Part shown: positions 1-6,644 of the stretch, piece by piece
How the letters are laid out: each line of letters starts with the position of its first letter
Position numbering within the stretch: position 1 is the stretch's first letter
Source of the DNA: Thermobrachium celere DSM 8682
GTDB lineage: Bacteria > Bacillota > Clostridia > Clostridiales > Caloramatoraceae
Length of the DNA stretch: 64,000 nt
Reading direction: 5' to 3'
NCBI RefSeq assembly: GCF_000430995.1
Contig: NZ_HF952018.1
Location: 359,938-423,937 of the forward strand
Notes under the pieces: generated by a model
Told to the model about the DNA's origin: nothing
The model's input: the letters and a program-made list of their open reading frames with translations, nothing else
Databases searched by the model: none
Made by a program: the position numbers and the translations under genes

Positions 1-473
1 AATCTTATGAGGCAGCAGAAAAGTTAATAAATATATTAGGCTATAGTAAAGAAGATGTTAAACAAAACAGACTACAGGATATAGATGAAAGGCTTAAAAA
101 CTATGGAGAAGAAAAGATTGCAAAAGAGATAAACATAGGAATACCTACATTACAGGATATAGTAAAGGAACTTAAAAAGCCAGGTAGAGATATAAGAGAT
201 GAACTTGAAAAGCCTATATTTAGAAGTGATGTATTAAAGATGGAGGATTTAAAACCGGGTATGGTTTTAAAGGGAACAGTAAGAAATGTTGCTGACTTTG
301 GTGCTTTTGTTGATATAGGTGTTCATCAAGACGGATTAGTTCATAAATCAGAGATTTCCGACAGTTATGTGAAACATCCTGCGGATTTTGTTAAAGTTGG
401 ACAGATTGTAGATGTTAAGGTTTTAGATGTAGATTTAGAAAGAAAGAGGATAGCACTTACTATGAAAATATAA
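1..473 (+). CDS. tex: Tex-like RNA-binding transcription accessory protein, C-terminal part
   Basis: Reading frame is open from base 3 with no start, so the gene is cut by the left edge of the window. The visible 157 residues hold a helical segment ([32 protein letters not shown]) typical of the region before the Tex S1 domain, followed by a complete C-terminal S1 domain ([21 protein letters not shown], then [12 protein letters not shown]). Tex is a cytoplasmic nucleic-acid-binding protein of transcription and RNA metabolism, usually about 720 residues. The downstream amidohydrolase begins 13 bases after the stop, so the two are probably cotranscribed. The internal ATG at base 240 is not a real start. 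Confidence 0.93.
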   Translation, partial: SYEAAEKLINILGYSKEDVKQNRLQDIDERLKNYGEEKIAKEINIGIPTLQDIVKELKKPGRDIRDELEKPIFRSDVLKMEDLKPGMVLKGTVRNVADFGAFVDIGVHQDGLVHKSEISDSYVKHPADFVKVGQIVDVKVLDVDLERKRIALTMKI

Positions 474-486
474 GGGGGTTGTAAAA

Positions 487-1641
487 TTGATTTTAATAAA
501 GAACGGAACTGTCTTGACTATGGCAGGTAGGGTTATAGAAAATGGTTGTGTACTTGTTGAGGATTCAAAGATAAAGTATGTAGGAGAAGAGAAGGATTTT
601 GAAGGTGTTTCAGAGATTATAGATGCAGAGGGCGGCTATATTATGCCTGGTATGATAGATGCCCACTGCCACCTTGGTTTGTGGGAGGATGGAGTAGGAT
701 TTGAAGGTGCAGATGGAAATGAAGCAACAGATCCAATAACTCCACACCTAAGAGCAATTGATGGTATAAATCCAATGGACAGAACATTTAAAGAGGCCTA
801 TGAAAATGGTATCACTTGTGTATGTACAGGTCCTGGAAGTGCAAATGTTATAGCAGGAAGTTTTGCTGTAATAAAGACATATGGTAAGAGAATAGATAAT
901 ATGATTATAAAAAACCCTGCTGCTATAAAGGTAGCGTTTGGTGAAAATCCAAAATCAACTTATCATGAAAAACATGAAATGCCAACAACAAGAATGGGGA
1001 TAGCAGCACTTTTAAGAGAAACATTATACAAGGCACAGGAGTATATGAATAAAAAGGAAAATGCTGAAGAAGACGATGATAAGCCAGACTTTGACATGAA
1101 GTATGAAAGTTTAATACCGGTTTTAAAGAGGGAGATACCTTTAAAGGTTCATGCCCATAGAGCAGATGATATGTTTACAGCAATTAGAATAGCAAAGGAA
1201 TTTAATTTAGATTTAACTTTAGACCACTGTACAGAAGGTCACTTAATAGCTGATGAACTTAAGGAAGAAGGATATCCTCTTATAGTTGGTCCAAGTTTAT
1301 CAGAAAGAAGTAAAGTTGAATTAAGGGAACTAACCTTTGAAACAGCAGGAATACTAAGCAAAAAGGGGATAGATATTGCCATTATGACAGACCATGGGGT
1401 TATTCCAATACAGTATCTTCCTCTTTGTGCAGCCCTTGCAGTAAAACATGGAATGGATGAGATGGAGGCACTAAAGGCTATAACTATAAATCCAGCAAAG
1501 ATATTAAAGATAGATGATAGAGTAGGTTCACTTGAAGTTGGCAAGGATGCAGATATAGTTGTTTTGGATAAGTTTCCACTAGATGTTATGGCAAAGACAA
1601 AATATGTTCTAATAGATGGAAAGGTTGTTTTTAGAAGATAA
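487..1641 (+). CDS. amidohydrolase, imidazolonepropionase-like
   Basis: A 384-residue metal-dependent hydrolase of the amidohydrolase superfamily (COG1228-like). It starts at TTG 487 behind a strong AGGGGG Shine-Dalgarno. Metal-site signatures appear in the expected order: DAHCHLG (HxH) near residue 60, KVHAHRADD near 225, LDHCTEGH near 248, and MTDHGVIP near 302, with the amino-terminal and carboxy-terminal beta-sandwich pieces typical of the family (MPGMIDAH; VGSLEVGKDADIVVLD). No signal peptide, so cytoplasmic. The substrate cannot be told from sequence; no histidine-utilisation genes lie nearby. It follows tex closely and ends before a strong terminator. Confidence 0.9.
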   Translation: MILIKNGTVLTMAGRVIENGCVLVEDSKIKYVGEEKDFEGVSEIIDAEGGYIMPGMIDAHCHLGLWEDGVGFEGADGNEATDPITPHLRAIDGINPMDRTFKEAYENGITCVCTGPGSANVIAGSFAVIKTYGKRIDNMIIKNPAAIKVAFGENPKSTYHEKHEMPTTRMGIAALLRETLYKAQEYMNKKENAEEDDDKPDFDMKYESLIPVLKREIPLKVHAHRADDMFTAIRIAKEFNLDLTLDHCTEGHLIADELKEEGYPLIVGPSLSERSKVELRELTFETAGILSKKGIDIAIMTDHGVIPIQYLPLCAALAVKHGMDEMEALKAITINPAKILKIDDRVGSLEVGKDADIVVLDKFPLDVMAKTKYVLIDGKVVFRR

Positions 1642-1677
1642 ATGAGATAATCTGTTTTAGTAGAAGAGTTTTATTTT

Positions 1678-1726
1678 AAAAAGCTCCATACAAGGACTAT
1701 GAAGGGTGCCTTGTATGGAGCTTTTT
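1678..1726 (+). terminator. Rho-independent terminator after the amidohydrolase gene
   Basis: A 15-bp perfect stem (AAGCTCCATACAAGG pairing with CCTTGTATGGAGCTT) with a 13-nt loop is followed by a T-run. It closes the tex-amidohydrolase unit. Confidence 0.88.
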
Positions 1727-1887
1727 ATACCTTTTATAGCTAGAGCAAGTTATATTATAGAAGAGGAATAATGTTAAATAAATCAAAAATATTTTTTAAT
1801 TATTGATAAAAACAAACTAAATTATTTTTTATAATGTACGATATTATAAGTAAAGTTATCCTAAAACATATTAAAAGGAGTGGGATT

Positions 1888-2574
1888 GTGGCAAGGGAAT
1901 TGTACGATAGGATATTAAATACGCATCACAGAAGGCACTTTTATGATATAGAGTCAACAGTTAACAAGTTTTATGACATGTTTGGCAATGACTTTAAAAA
2001 GATATTATATTTAAAGGGAGAGTATATAGAGGCTGAAAATGTTAAGGACAAGTTCTTCTTTTTAGAAAGAGGAAAAATAGCAATTAAGCACGATAATTAT
2101 ATGGGAAAGGATATGATATGTAGTTTTGTTTTTCCAGGAGAGTTTTTTAACTTTTCAGTGTTCTCTAATGAAACAACATTTAAATATGAGGCTGCTATAA
2201 ATAGCTGTGTTTATTATGTTGAGAAGGATAAAATATTAAAGTATTTAAATGAAAATAATGAATTTAGAGGATATATTCATAATTTAATTATAAAAAGTAT
2301 GGATCTACAGATGATAAGACAGGGATATACAAGCTCAGGTAACCACAGACATTCCTTTGTGAGCTTCGTACTTGAATATTTTAATGGAGCAAGTAGCTTT
2401 AAGGATGGACAAGTTGAAATTGAACTTGATGTAAATTATCAAGAAATAGCATACTTGTTAAATATGACAAGAGAAACCCTTTCACGTATAGTTAATGAGC
2501 TAAAGGATAAGGGAGTAATTGAATCAGGAAGAAGATATTTAAAGATTATAGATTTAGAAGAATTTTGTAGTTGA
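1888..2574 (+). CDS. Crp/Fnr-family transcriptional regulator
   Basis: About 228 residues: a cyclic-nucleotide-binding-like beta-roll (residues ~15-125) then a Crp-type winged helix (QEIAYLLNMTRETLSRIVNELKDKGVIE) at the C terminus. No Fnr-type cysteine cluster is seen and no cAMP-binding Arg-Ser motif is obvious, so the signal is unknown. The open frame extends to ATG 1834, but that ATG coincides with a TATAAT-like sequence and has no ribosome site. GTG 1888 has AAAAGGAG seven bases upstream and is the preferred start. The gene sits alone just upstream of the FMN riboswitch, with no obvious terminator between them. Confidence 0.82.
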   Translation: MARELYDRILNTHHRRHFYDIESTVNKFYDMFGNDFKKILYLKGEYIEAENVKDKFFFLERGKIAIKHDNYMGKDMICSFVFPGEFFNFSVFSNETTFKYEAAINSCVYYVEKDKILKYLNENNEFRGYIHNLIIKSMDLQMIRQGYTSSGNHRHSFVSFVLEYFNGASSFKDGQVEIELDVNYQEIAYLLNMTRETLSRIVNELKDKGVIESGRRYLKIIDLEEFCS

Positions 2575-2578
2575 TATA

Positions 2579-2607
2579 TTGAATTTTAATGGAAAAAGAA
2601 GTATAAT
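2579..2607 (+). promoter_or_regulatory. sigma-A-type promoter of the ribU leader
   Basis: TTGAAT at 2579 and TATAAT at 2602 are separated by 17 bp, placing the transcript start near 2614, about 20 nt before the FMN aptamer. Confidence 0.6.
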
Positions 2608-2631
2608 GATAAAAAAGAATATAATTTAAAA

Positions 2632-2740
2632 AATCTTCAGGGCAGGGTGAAATTCCCGACCGGCGGTATAGCCCGCGAGCCGAAAGGCATGACTCGGTGA
2701 AATTCCGAGGCCGACAGTATAGTCTGGATGGGAGAAGATT
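2632..2740 (+). promoter_or_regulatory. FMN riboswitch (RFN element)
   Basis: Canonical RFN element: closing helix P1 (AATCTTC at 2632-2638 with GAAGATT at 2734-2740), and the conserved blocks CAGGGCAGGGTGAAATTCCC, GACCGGCGGTA, AGCCCGCGAGCC, GGTGAAATTCCGAGGCCGAC and AGTCTGGATGGGAGAAGA. It lies directly upstream of ribU and is followed by a terminator, so FMN binding is expected to shut off riboflavin uptake by premature termination. A second GAAGATT inside the terminator may serve as the antiterminator partner. Confidence 0.97.
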
Positions 2741-2752
2741 TATGTTTTTTTG

Positions 2753-2776
2753 CCTCTGAAGATTCAGAGGTTTTTT
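2753..2776 (+). terminator. riboswitch expression-platform terminator
   Basis: Stem CCTCTGAA / TTCAGAGG with a two-base apex followed by six T, located 12 bases after the aptamer. GAAGATT at 2758-2764 within it repeats the 3' strand of riboswitch helix P1. Confidence 0.85.
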
Positions 2777-2815
2777 ATTTTCTCCCCGCCCTGAGAAAAA
2801 AAGGGAGGGTTTATT

Positions 2816-3394
2816 ATGTCAAAAACACAAAAACTAACCAAAATCTCAATTTTAGCAGCAGCGGCCTATTTAATTATGTTTATTGAATTTCCACTGCCTC
2901 TGTTTCCAGATTTTCTAAAGATTGATTTAAGTGATGTACCTGCATTATTTTCAGCCTTTGCCTTTGGACCTATATTTGGTGTTGTTGTAGAAGCAATGAA
3001 GAACATTCTACACCTTATTACAAAGGGTAGCACATCAGGTATAGGTGAGCTTGCCAACTTTATTGTAGGTTCAAGTTTGGTATATACTGCTGGTGCACTT
3101 TATAAAAGGGATAAAACCAAAAAGGGTGCAGTGATTTCTTTGATTGCCGGTGTACTTGTTATGGCAGTTGTAGCTTCAGTTACAAACTACTATATTTTCT
3201 TGCCACTATATGAGAAAGTTCTAGGATTTCCAATAAAGGCTGTTGTTGAGATAACTTCTAAAGTAAACAAGGCAGTTGTTGATTTAAATACACTGATTGT
3301 TTACAGTATAATGCCATTTAATTTGATTAAGGGAACTGTAGCTTCAGTTGTAACATTTGCACTTTATAAAAAGCTACATTCAATAATTAAATAG
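2816..3394 (+). CDS. ribU: riboflavin ECF transporter S-component RibU
   Basis: 192-residue hydrophobic protein with about six membrane helices. The N-terminal block (EFPLPLFPDFLKIDLSDVPA, FGPIFGVVVEAMKNILHLIT) is characteristic of RibU, the substrate-capture subunit that binds riboflavin and joins the shared ECF energising module encoded elsewhere. The FMN riboswitch upstream independently supports the substrate. Start ATG 2816 follows an AGGGAGGG ribosome site. A symmetrical terminator follows immediately, so the gene is monocistronic. Confidence 0.96.
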   Translation: MSKTQKLTKISILAAAAYLIMFIEFPLPLFPDFLKIDLSDVPALFSAFAFGPIFGVVVEAMKNILHLITKGSTSGIGELANFIVGSSLVYTAGALYKRDKTKKGAVISLIAGVLVMAVVASVTNYYIFLPLYEKVLGFPIKAVVEITSKVNKAVVDLNTLIVYSIMPFNLIKGTVASVVTFALYKKLHSIIK

Positions 3395-3402
3395 TAAAAA
3401 TT

Positions 3403-3424
3403 AAGCCCCAATGTTTTGGGGCTT
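3403..3424. terminator. bidirectional terminator between ribU and the HD-GYP gene
   Basis: Stem AAGCCCCAA / TTGGGGCTT with loop TGTT. It lies between the stops of two convergent genes. Confidence 0.8.
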
Positions 3425-3426
3425 AT

Positions 3427-4668
3427 TTAAATCTCTGATAGTGCTTGTTTTACTATGTTAAATGCTCTCATGCAGAGTTCACCTGTATCAACCATTGTTT
3501 GAATTATATTAAAGGCATCGTTTCTGTTCATTCCTTTTCTATAAGGCCTATCTGCAGTTAATGCCTCATATATGTCACATATAGACATAATTCTTGATTC
3601 AAGAGATAGTTCTTCAGCATTAAGCCCAAAAGGATATCCCTTTCCATTTAGCTTTTCATGGTGATTTGCGGCCCAATCTGTAATCTCTTCAAAACCATCA
3701 ATTTTAGAAAGTATAAGCCTAGTATAGTAGGTGTGGGAACGCATAATTTGCATTTCGTCCGCTGTTAATTTACCATTTTTATCAAGTATAGAATTTGGAA
3801 TTGACAGTTTACCTATATCGTGAAGTAGAGCTGCTATTTCCATTTTTAAAGTTTTATTTTTATCATAGCCTAAGTAGTTACATACCTTTTTTACATATTT
3901 AGCTAGATTGGTTGAGTGGGTATAGGTAAAATGACTTTTGTGGTCTATAATGTATGCAAAAACTTCAGCAATTTTCTTTATATCATCTAATGTAACAGGA
4001 ATTTTTATGTCGGGTATAATTTTATCTAATATAGATGTATTATGGGCAATATTTTCGATATCAAGCCAAAAAGCATCAATAGACTGTACTTTGTTAAATA
4101 CTTCCACCAGATCAGGATCAAAAATAGTGTTTTTATGTTCATTAATCCATTCACATATTCTTTCACGTTGAGTAAAATTAGGCTTTGTTTCATCATATAG
4201 TATTTCAAATATGTCAGCAAGTCTTATTATTCTAGAGATAAAAGGTATGTCTTCTCCTTTTAATTTAAAAAGGCCTGTTCCATTGAAGTTTTCGTGGTGA
4301 TATTTTATTATAGTTGATAGTTCTTTATCTATTGGAAGTCTTAAAATCAATTCTTCTCCCAATTTAGAATGTTCAAGTATAATGTCAAAGTTAGAGTGTG
4401 CACTGTCTATATCCTTCTTTATTCCAATATCATGAAGGGCAGTGGATAGAAAGACTTTACTTAAGAAACTATCATTAGAATTTATATTTTGTGCAATTTT
4501 TAACGCCACATAGGTTGCCCTTCTTGCGTGGTTTAAAAATTTGTGTTTAGAAAGGTTTAAGTCTGCAGTATAGTCTTTAAATTCACTATCGGCTATTACA
4601 CTTGTTTCAGCTAGGTCTACTGAAAAGGCTAAAGATGCAACAACTTGATGTAGATCAAGTCTTTCCAT
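3427..4668 (-). CDS. tandem HD-domain protein with C-terminal HD-GYP phosphodiesterase domain
   Basis: 413 residues with two HD-superfamily modules. The N-terminal one has HDIGIK and HHENFNGTGLF, a degenerate GYP loop. The C-terminal one has the full set HDIGK, HHEKLNGKGYPFG and DIYEALTADRPYR typical of HD-GYP domains that hydrolyse cyclic di-GMP or related cyclic dinucleotides. No membrane or receiver domain is present, so it is a cytoplasmic enzyme. Two in-frame ATGs exist; the one at 4668 has GGAGG five bases upstream and is preferred over 4680. It is divergent from the H-NOX chemoreceptor gene. The first HD domain may be regulatory or act on another nucleotide. Confidence 0.88.
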   Translation of the reverse strand: MERLDLHQVVASLAFSVDLAETSVIADSEFKDYTADLNLSKHKFLNHARRATYVALKIAQNINSNDSFLSKVFLSTALHDIGIKKDIDSAHSNFDIILEHSKLGEELILRLPIDKELSTIIKYHHENFNGTGLFKLKGEDIPFISRIIRLADIFEILYDETKPNFTQRERICEWINEHKNTIFDPDLVEVFNKVQSIDAFWLDIENIAHNTSILDKIIPDIKIPVTLDDIKKIAEVFAYIIDHKSHFTYTHSTNLAKYVKKVCNYLGYDKNKTLKMEIAALLHDIGKLSIPNSILDKNGKLTADEMQIMRSHTYYTRLILSKIDGFEEITDWAANHHEKLNGKGYPFGLNAEELSLESRIMSICDIYEALTADRPYRKGMNRNDAFNIIQTMVDTGELCMRAFNIVKQALSEI

Positions 4669-4772
4669 AAAAACCTCCATAAATTTTTTTAGAATTATTT
4701 CGATATAAATATTATAAAACAGAATTCGTTAAATTTCTACATAAATGATAACTGAAATTAGTATTAATAGAA

Positions 4773-4801
4773 TTGAATTATCCGTAGAAATTGGTTAAAA
4801 T
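4773..4801 (+). promoter_or_regulatory. promoter of the H-NOX chemoreceptor gene
   Basis: TTGAAT at 4773 and TAAAAT at 4796 have a 17-bp spacer. The ribosome site GGAGGTG follows within a dozen bases, implying a very short leader. A 9-bp inverted repeat (AATTTCTAC 4732-4740, GTAGAAATT 4784-4792) flanks and overlaps this region, shared with the divergent gene. Confidence 0.5.
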
Positions 4802-4819
4802 AGAAGTGGAGGTGTAAAG

Positions 4820-6613
4820 ATGAAGGGAACAGTAGTGTCAACTTGGATTAAAACATGTAGAAAATTATACGGAGATGGTGTAGTAGATAGAGCATTAGAG
4901 TATGCAGGCTTTAGTAGTAATAGGATGTTTACTCCAATTGAAGATGTACAAGACGAAAAGGTCTACTCAATTATGAGCTTTATTTCAAAGGAGAAAGGAA
5001 TAACAGTTTCGGATCTTTGGAGAAGTATAGGTAGGGATAATATAAAGACTTTTAGCATGGATTACCCAGCATTTTTTAAACATGATAGTCTATATGGATT
5101 TTTAAAGTCTATGTATGATGTACATGTTATTGTTGTAAAAAGAATACCGGGTGCAAAGCCTCCTATATTAGAGTTAAAACCAATTTCAAAGCGTGAAGCT
5201 GTATTTAAATATTTTTCAAAAAGAGGAATGTTTGATTACTTTTTAGGTCTAATTGAAGGTGCAGCTGAGTTTTTTAAAGAAAAGCTTGAAATTAAGGAAA
5301 TTTCAAAGTCAGCAGATACTTTAGAATTAAAGTTAACCTTTGAAAAGGATATATATGTAACAGAAAAATACAGGATAAATAAAGCGTTAGGATTTGTAAA
5401 AGATATAGAGTTAAAAACTGCTGTAGTATCTACTATTATATTTTTAATTTTAGAAATACCAACTCTTTTAATTTCAAAACAAGCTGGAGTTTATGCATCT
5501 TTTATATATGCTTTAGTATCTACATTATTAGGTGCTAAGTTGATTAATAGGCCTCTATATAGAATTATTAAAGAAATGAAGAGGATTAAGGGACATGATT
5601 ATGTAGAGGATGGTAGAATAGAAACAGCAGACTATTATGAAAAGATATTTGATGCTCTAAATGAATATAAGGATGTAGTAAGAAAGGATTTTGTAGGATT
5701 TAAAGGAATTACAGATGAGATGAATACATTTAGTAACACACTTACAACAATTGCAGATAAGATGAAATATACATCAGATGAAATATCAGGAGTAGTTGAG
5801 CAGGTAGCAGAAGCAGCCATGACTCAAGCAGAAGAGACAGAAACTTCTGTAGCTCTATTAAATGATAATGTAGAAGCAATAAAGCATGTGGTTGAGATAG
5901 AGATGCAAAATAAAGAGGAACTTGAAAGAGCGGTAGACAAGATAGAAACAAGCTTTAAATATGTTGATATGACATCACAAAAATTAAACGAGCTTTTAAA
6001 GAACTTTGAAATGGTTAAAAATAGAAGTTTTGAAATAAAGGAGCAAGCAAAAGGAATAACAGAGGTTGTGGAGCTTGTTTCACAAATTGCAGCCCAAACA
6101 AACCTTCTTGCCCTTAATGCTTCCATTGAAGCAGCACGTGCAGGAGAGGCTGGACGTGGTTTTGCTGTTGTTGCAGATGAAGTAAGAAAGCTTGCAGAAC
6201 AGTCAAAACATGCTGTAGATGATATAAACAATAGGCTTTTAGACTTTGTTGCTCAAATTGAAGCTCAGGTTAATTCTGTAGCAGAGCAGTTTGAAGTATT
6301 AAATGATGAAAACAAAAAGCTTAATACAGCAGTTCACTCAAGTAGTGAAGCAAAGGATACAATAAAGCAGGTAGCAGACAAGCTAATTGAGACTTCAAAT
6401 AAACTACAATCAGAGACAGAATCAATTATAAAGGTGTATGAAAAGATTGAATCCCTTGCAGCAATAGCAGAGGAAAATTCAGCATCTTCAGAGGAGGTTG
6501 CTGCAAACGTTCAAAGCTATACAGAAGAAATTAAGAAGCTTATCGACAGCATATCAGACTTTAAAAAGATTACAGAGCAGTTTGCACAGGATATAGATAT
6601 TTATAAAATATAA
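4820..6613 (+). CDS. methyl-accepting chemotaxis protein with N-terminal H-NOX (heme gas sensor) domain
   Basis: 597 residues. Residues 1-~185 form an H-NOX domain: proximal heme ligand His102 (DVHVIVVK) and the propionate-binding Y131-x-S133-x-R135 motif. The distal-pocket residues Trp9, Asn74 and Tyr140, which stabilise bound O2 in the Caldanaerobacter protein, are all present in register. Two membrane helices follow (~199-219 and ~223-243), then a linker and a complete chemoreceptor signalling domain with the conserved hairpin tip ([20 protein letters not shown]). The sensor is therefore cytoplasmic with a membrane-anchored signalling rod. It should report O2 or NO to CheA/CheW. It stands alone; no che genes are adjacent. 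Confidence 0.95.
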   Translation: MKGTVVSTWIKTCRKLYGDGVVDRALEYAGFSSNRMFTPIEDVQDEKVYSIMSFISKEKGITVSDLWRSIGRDNIKTFSMDYPAFFKHDSLYGFLKSMYDVHVIVVKRIPGAKPPILELKPISKREAVFKYFSKRGMFDYFLGLIEGAAEFFKEKLEIKEISKSADTLELKLTFEKDIYVTEKYRINKALGFVKDIELKTAVVSTIIFLILEIPTLLISKQAGVYASFIYALVSTLLGAKLINRPLYRIIKEMKRIKGHDYVEDGRIETADYYEKIFDALNEYKDVVRKDFVGFKGITDEMNTFSNTLTTIADKMKYTSDEISGVVEQVAEAAMTQAEETETSVALLNDNVEAIKHVVEIEMQNKEELERAVDKIETSFKYVDMTSQKLNELLKNFEMVKNRSFEIKEQAKGITEVVELVSQIAAQTNLLALNASIEAARAGEAGRGFAVVADEVRKLAEQSKHAVDDINNRLLDFVAQIEAQVNSVAEQFEVLNDENKKLNTAVHSSSEAKDTIKQVADKLIETSNKLQSETESIIKVYEKIESLAAIAEENSASSEEVAANVQSYTEEIKKLIDSISDFKKITEQFAQDIDIYKI

Positions 6614-6644
6614 AGGAGTTGGTATAAACAACTCCTTTATTTTG
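6612..6644. terminator. terminator between the convergent chemoreceptor and SNF2 genes
   Basis: Stem AAAGGAGTTG / CAACTCCTTT with a 7-nt loop, followed on the plus strand by ATTTTG. It begins at the chemoreceptor stop codon and abuts the SNF2 gene stop. Confidence 0.75.

Noticed and set aside
4741-4800. Sigma-D (flagellar) promoter for the chemoreceptor
   Set aside because: TCCGTAGA resembles part of the -10 but no TAAA lies at the right distance; a sigma-A promoter fits better.
5824-6231. Ser/Ala-rich frame on the minus strand
   Set aside because: Antisense shadow of the chemoreceptor signalling domain.
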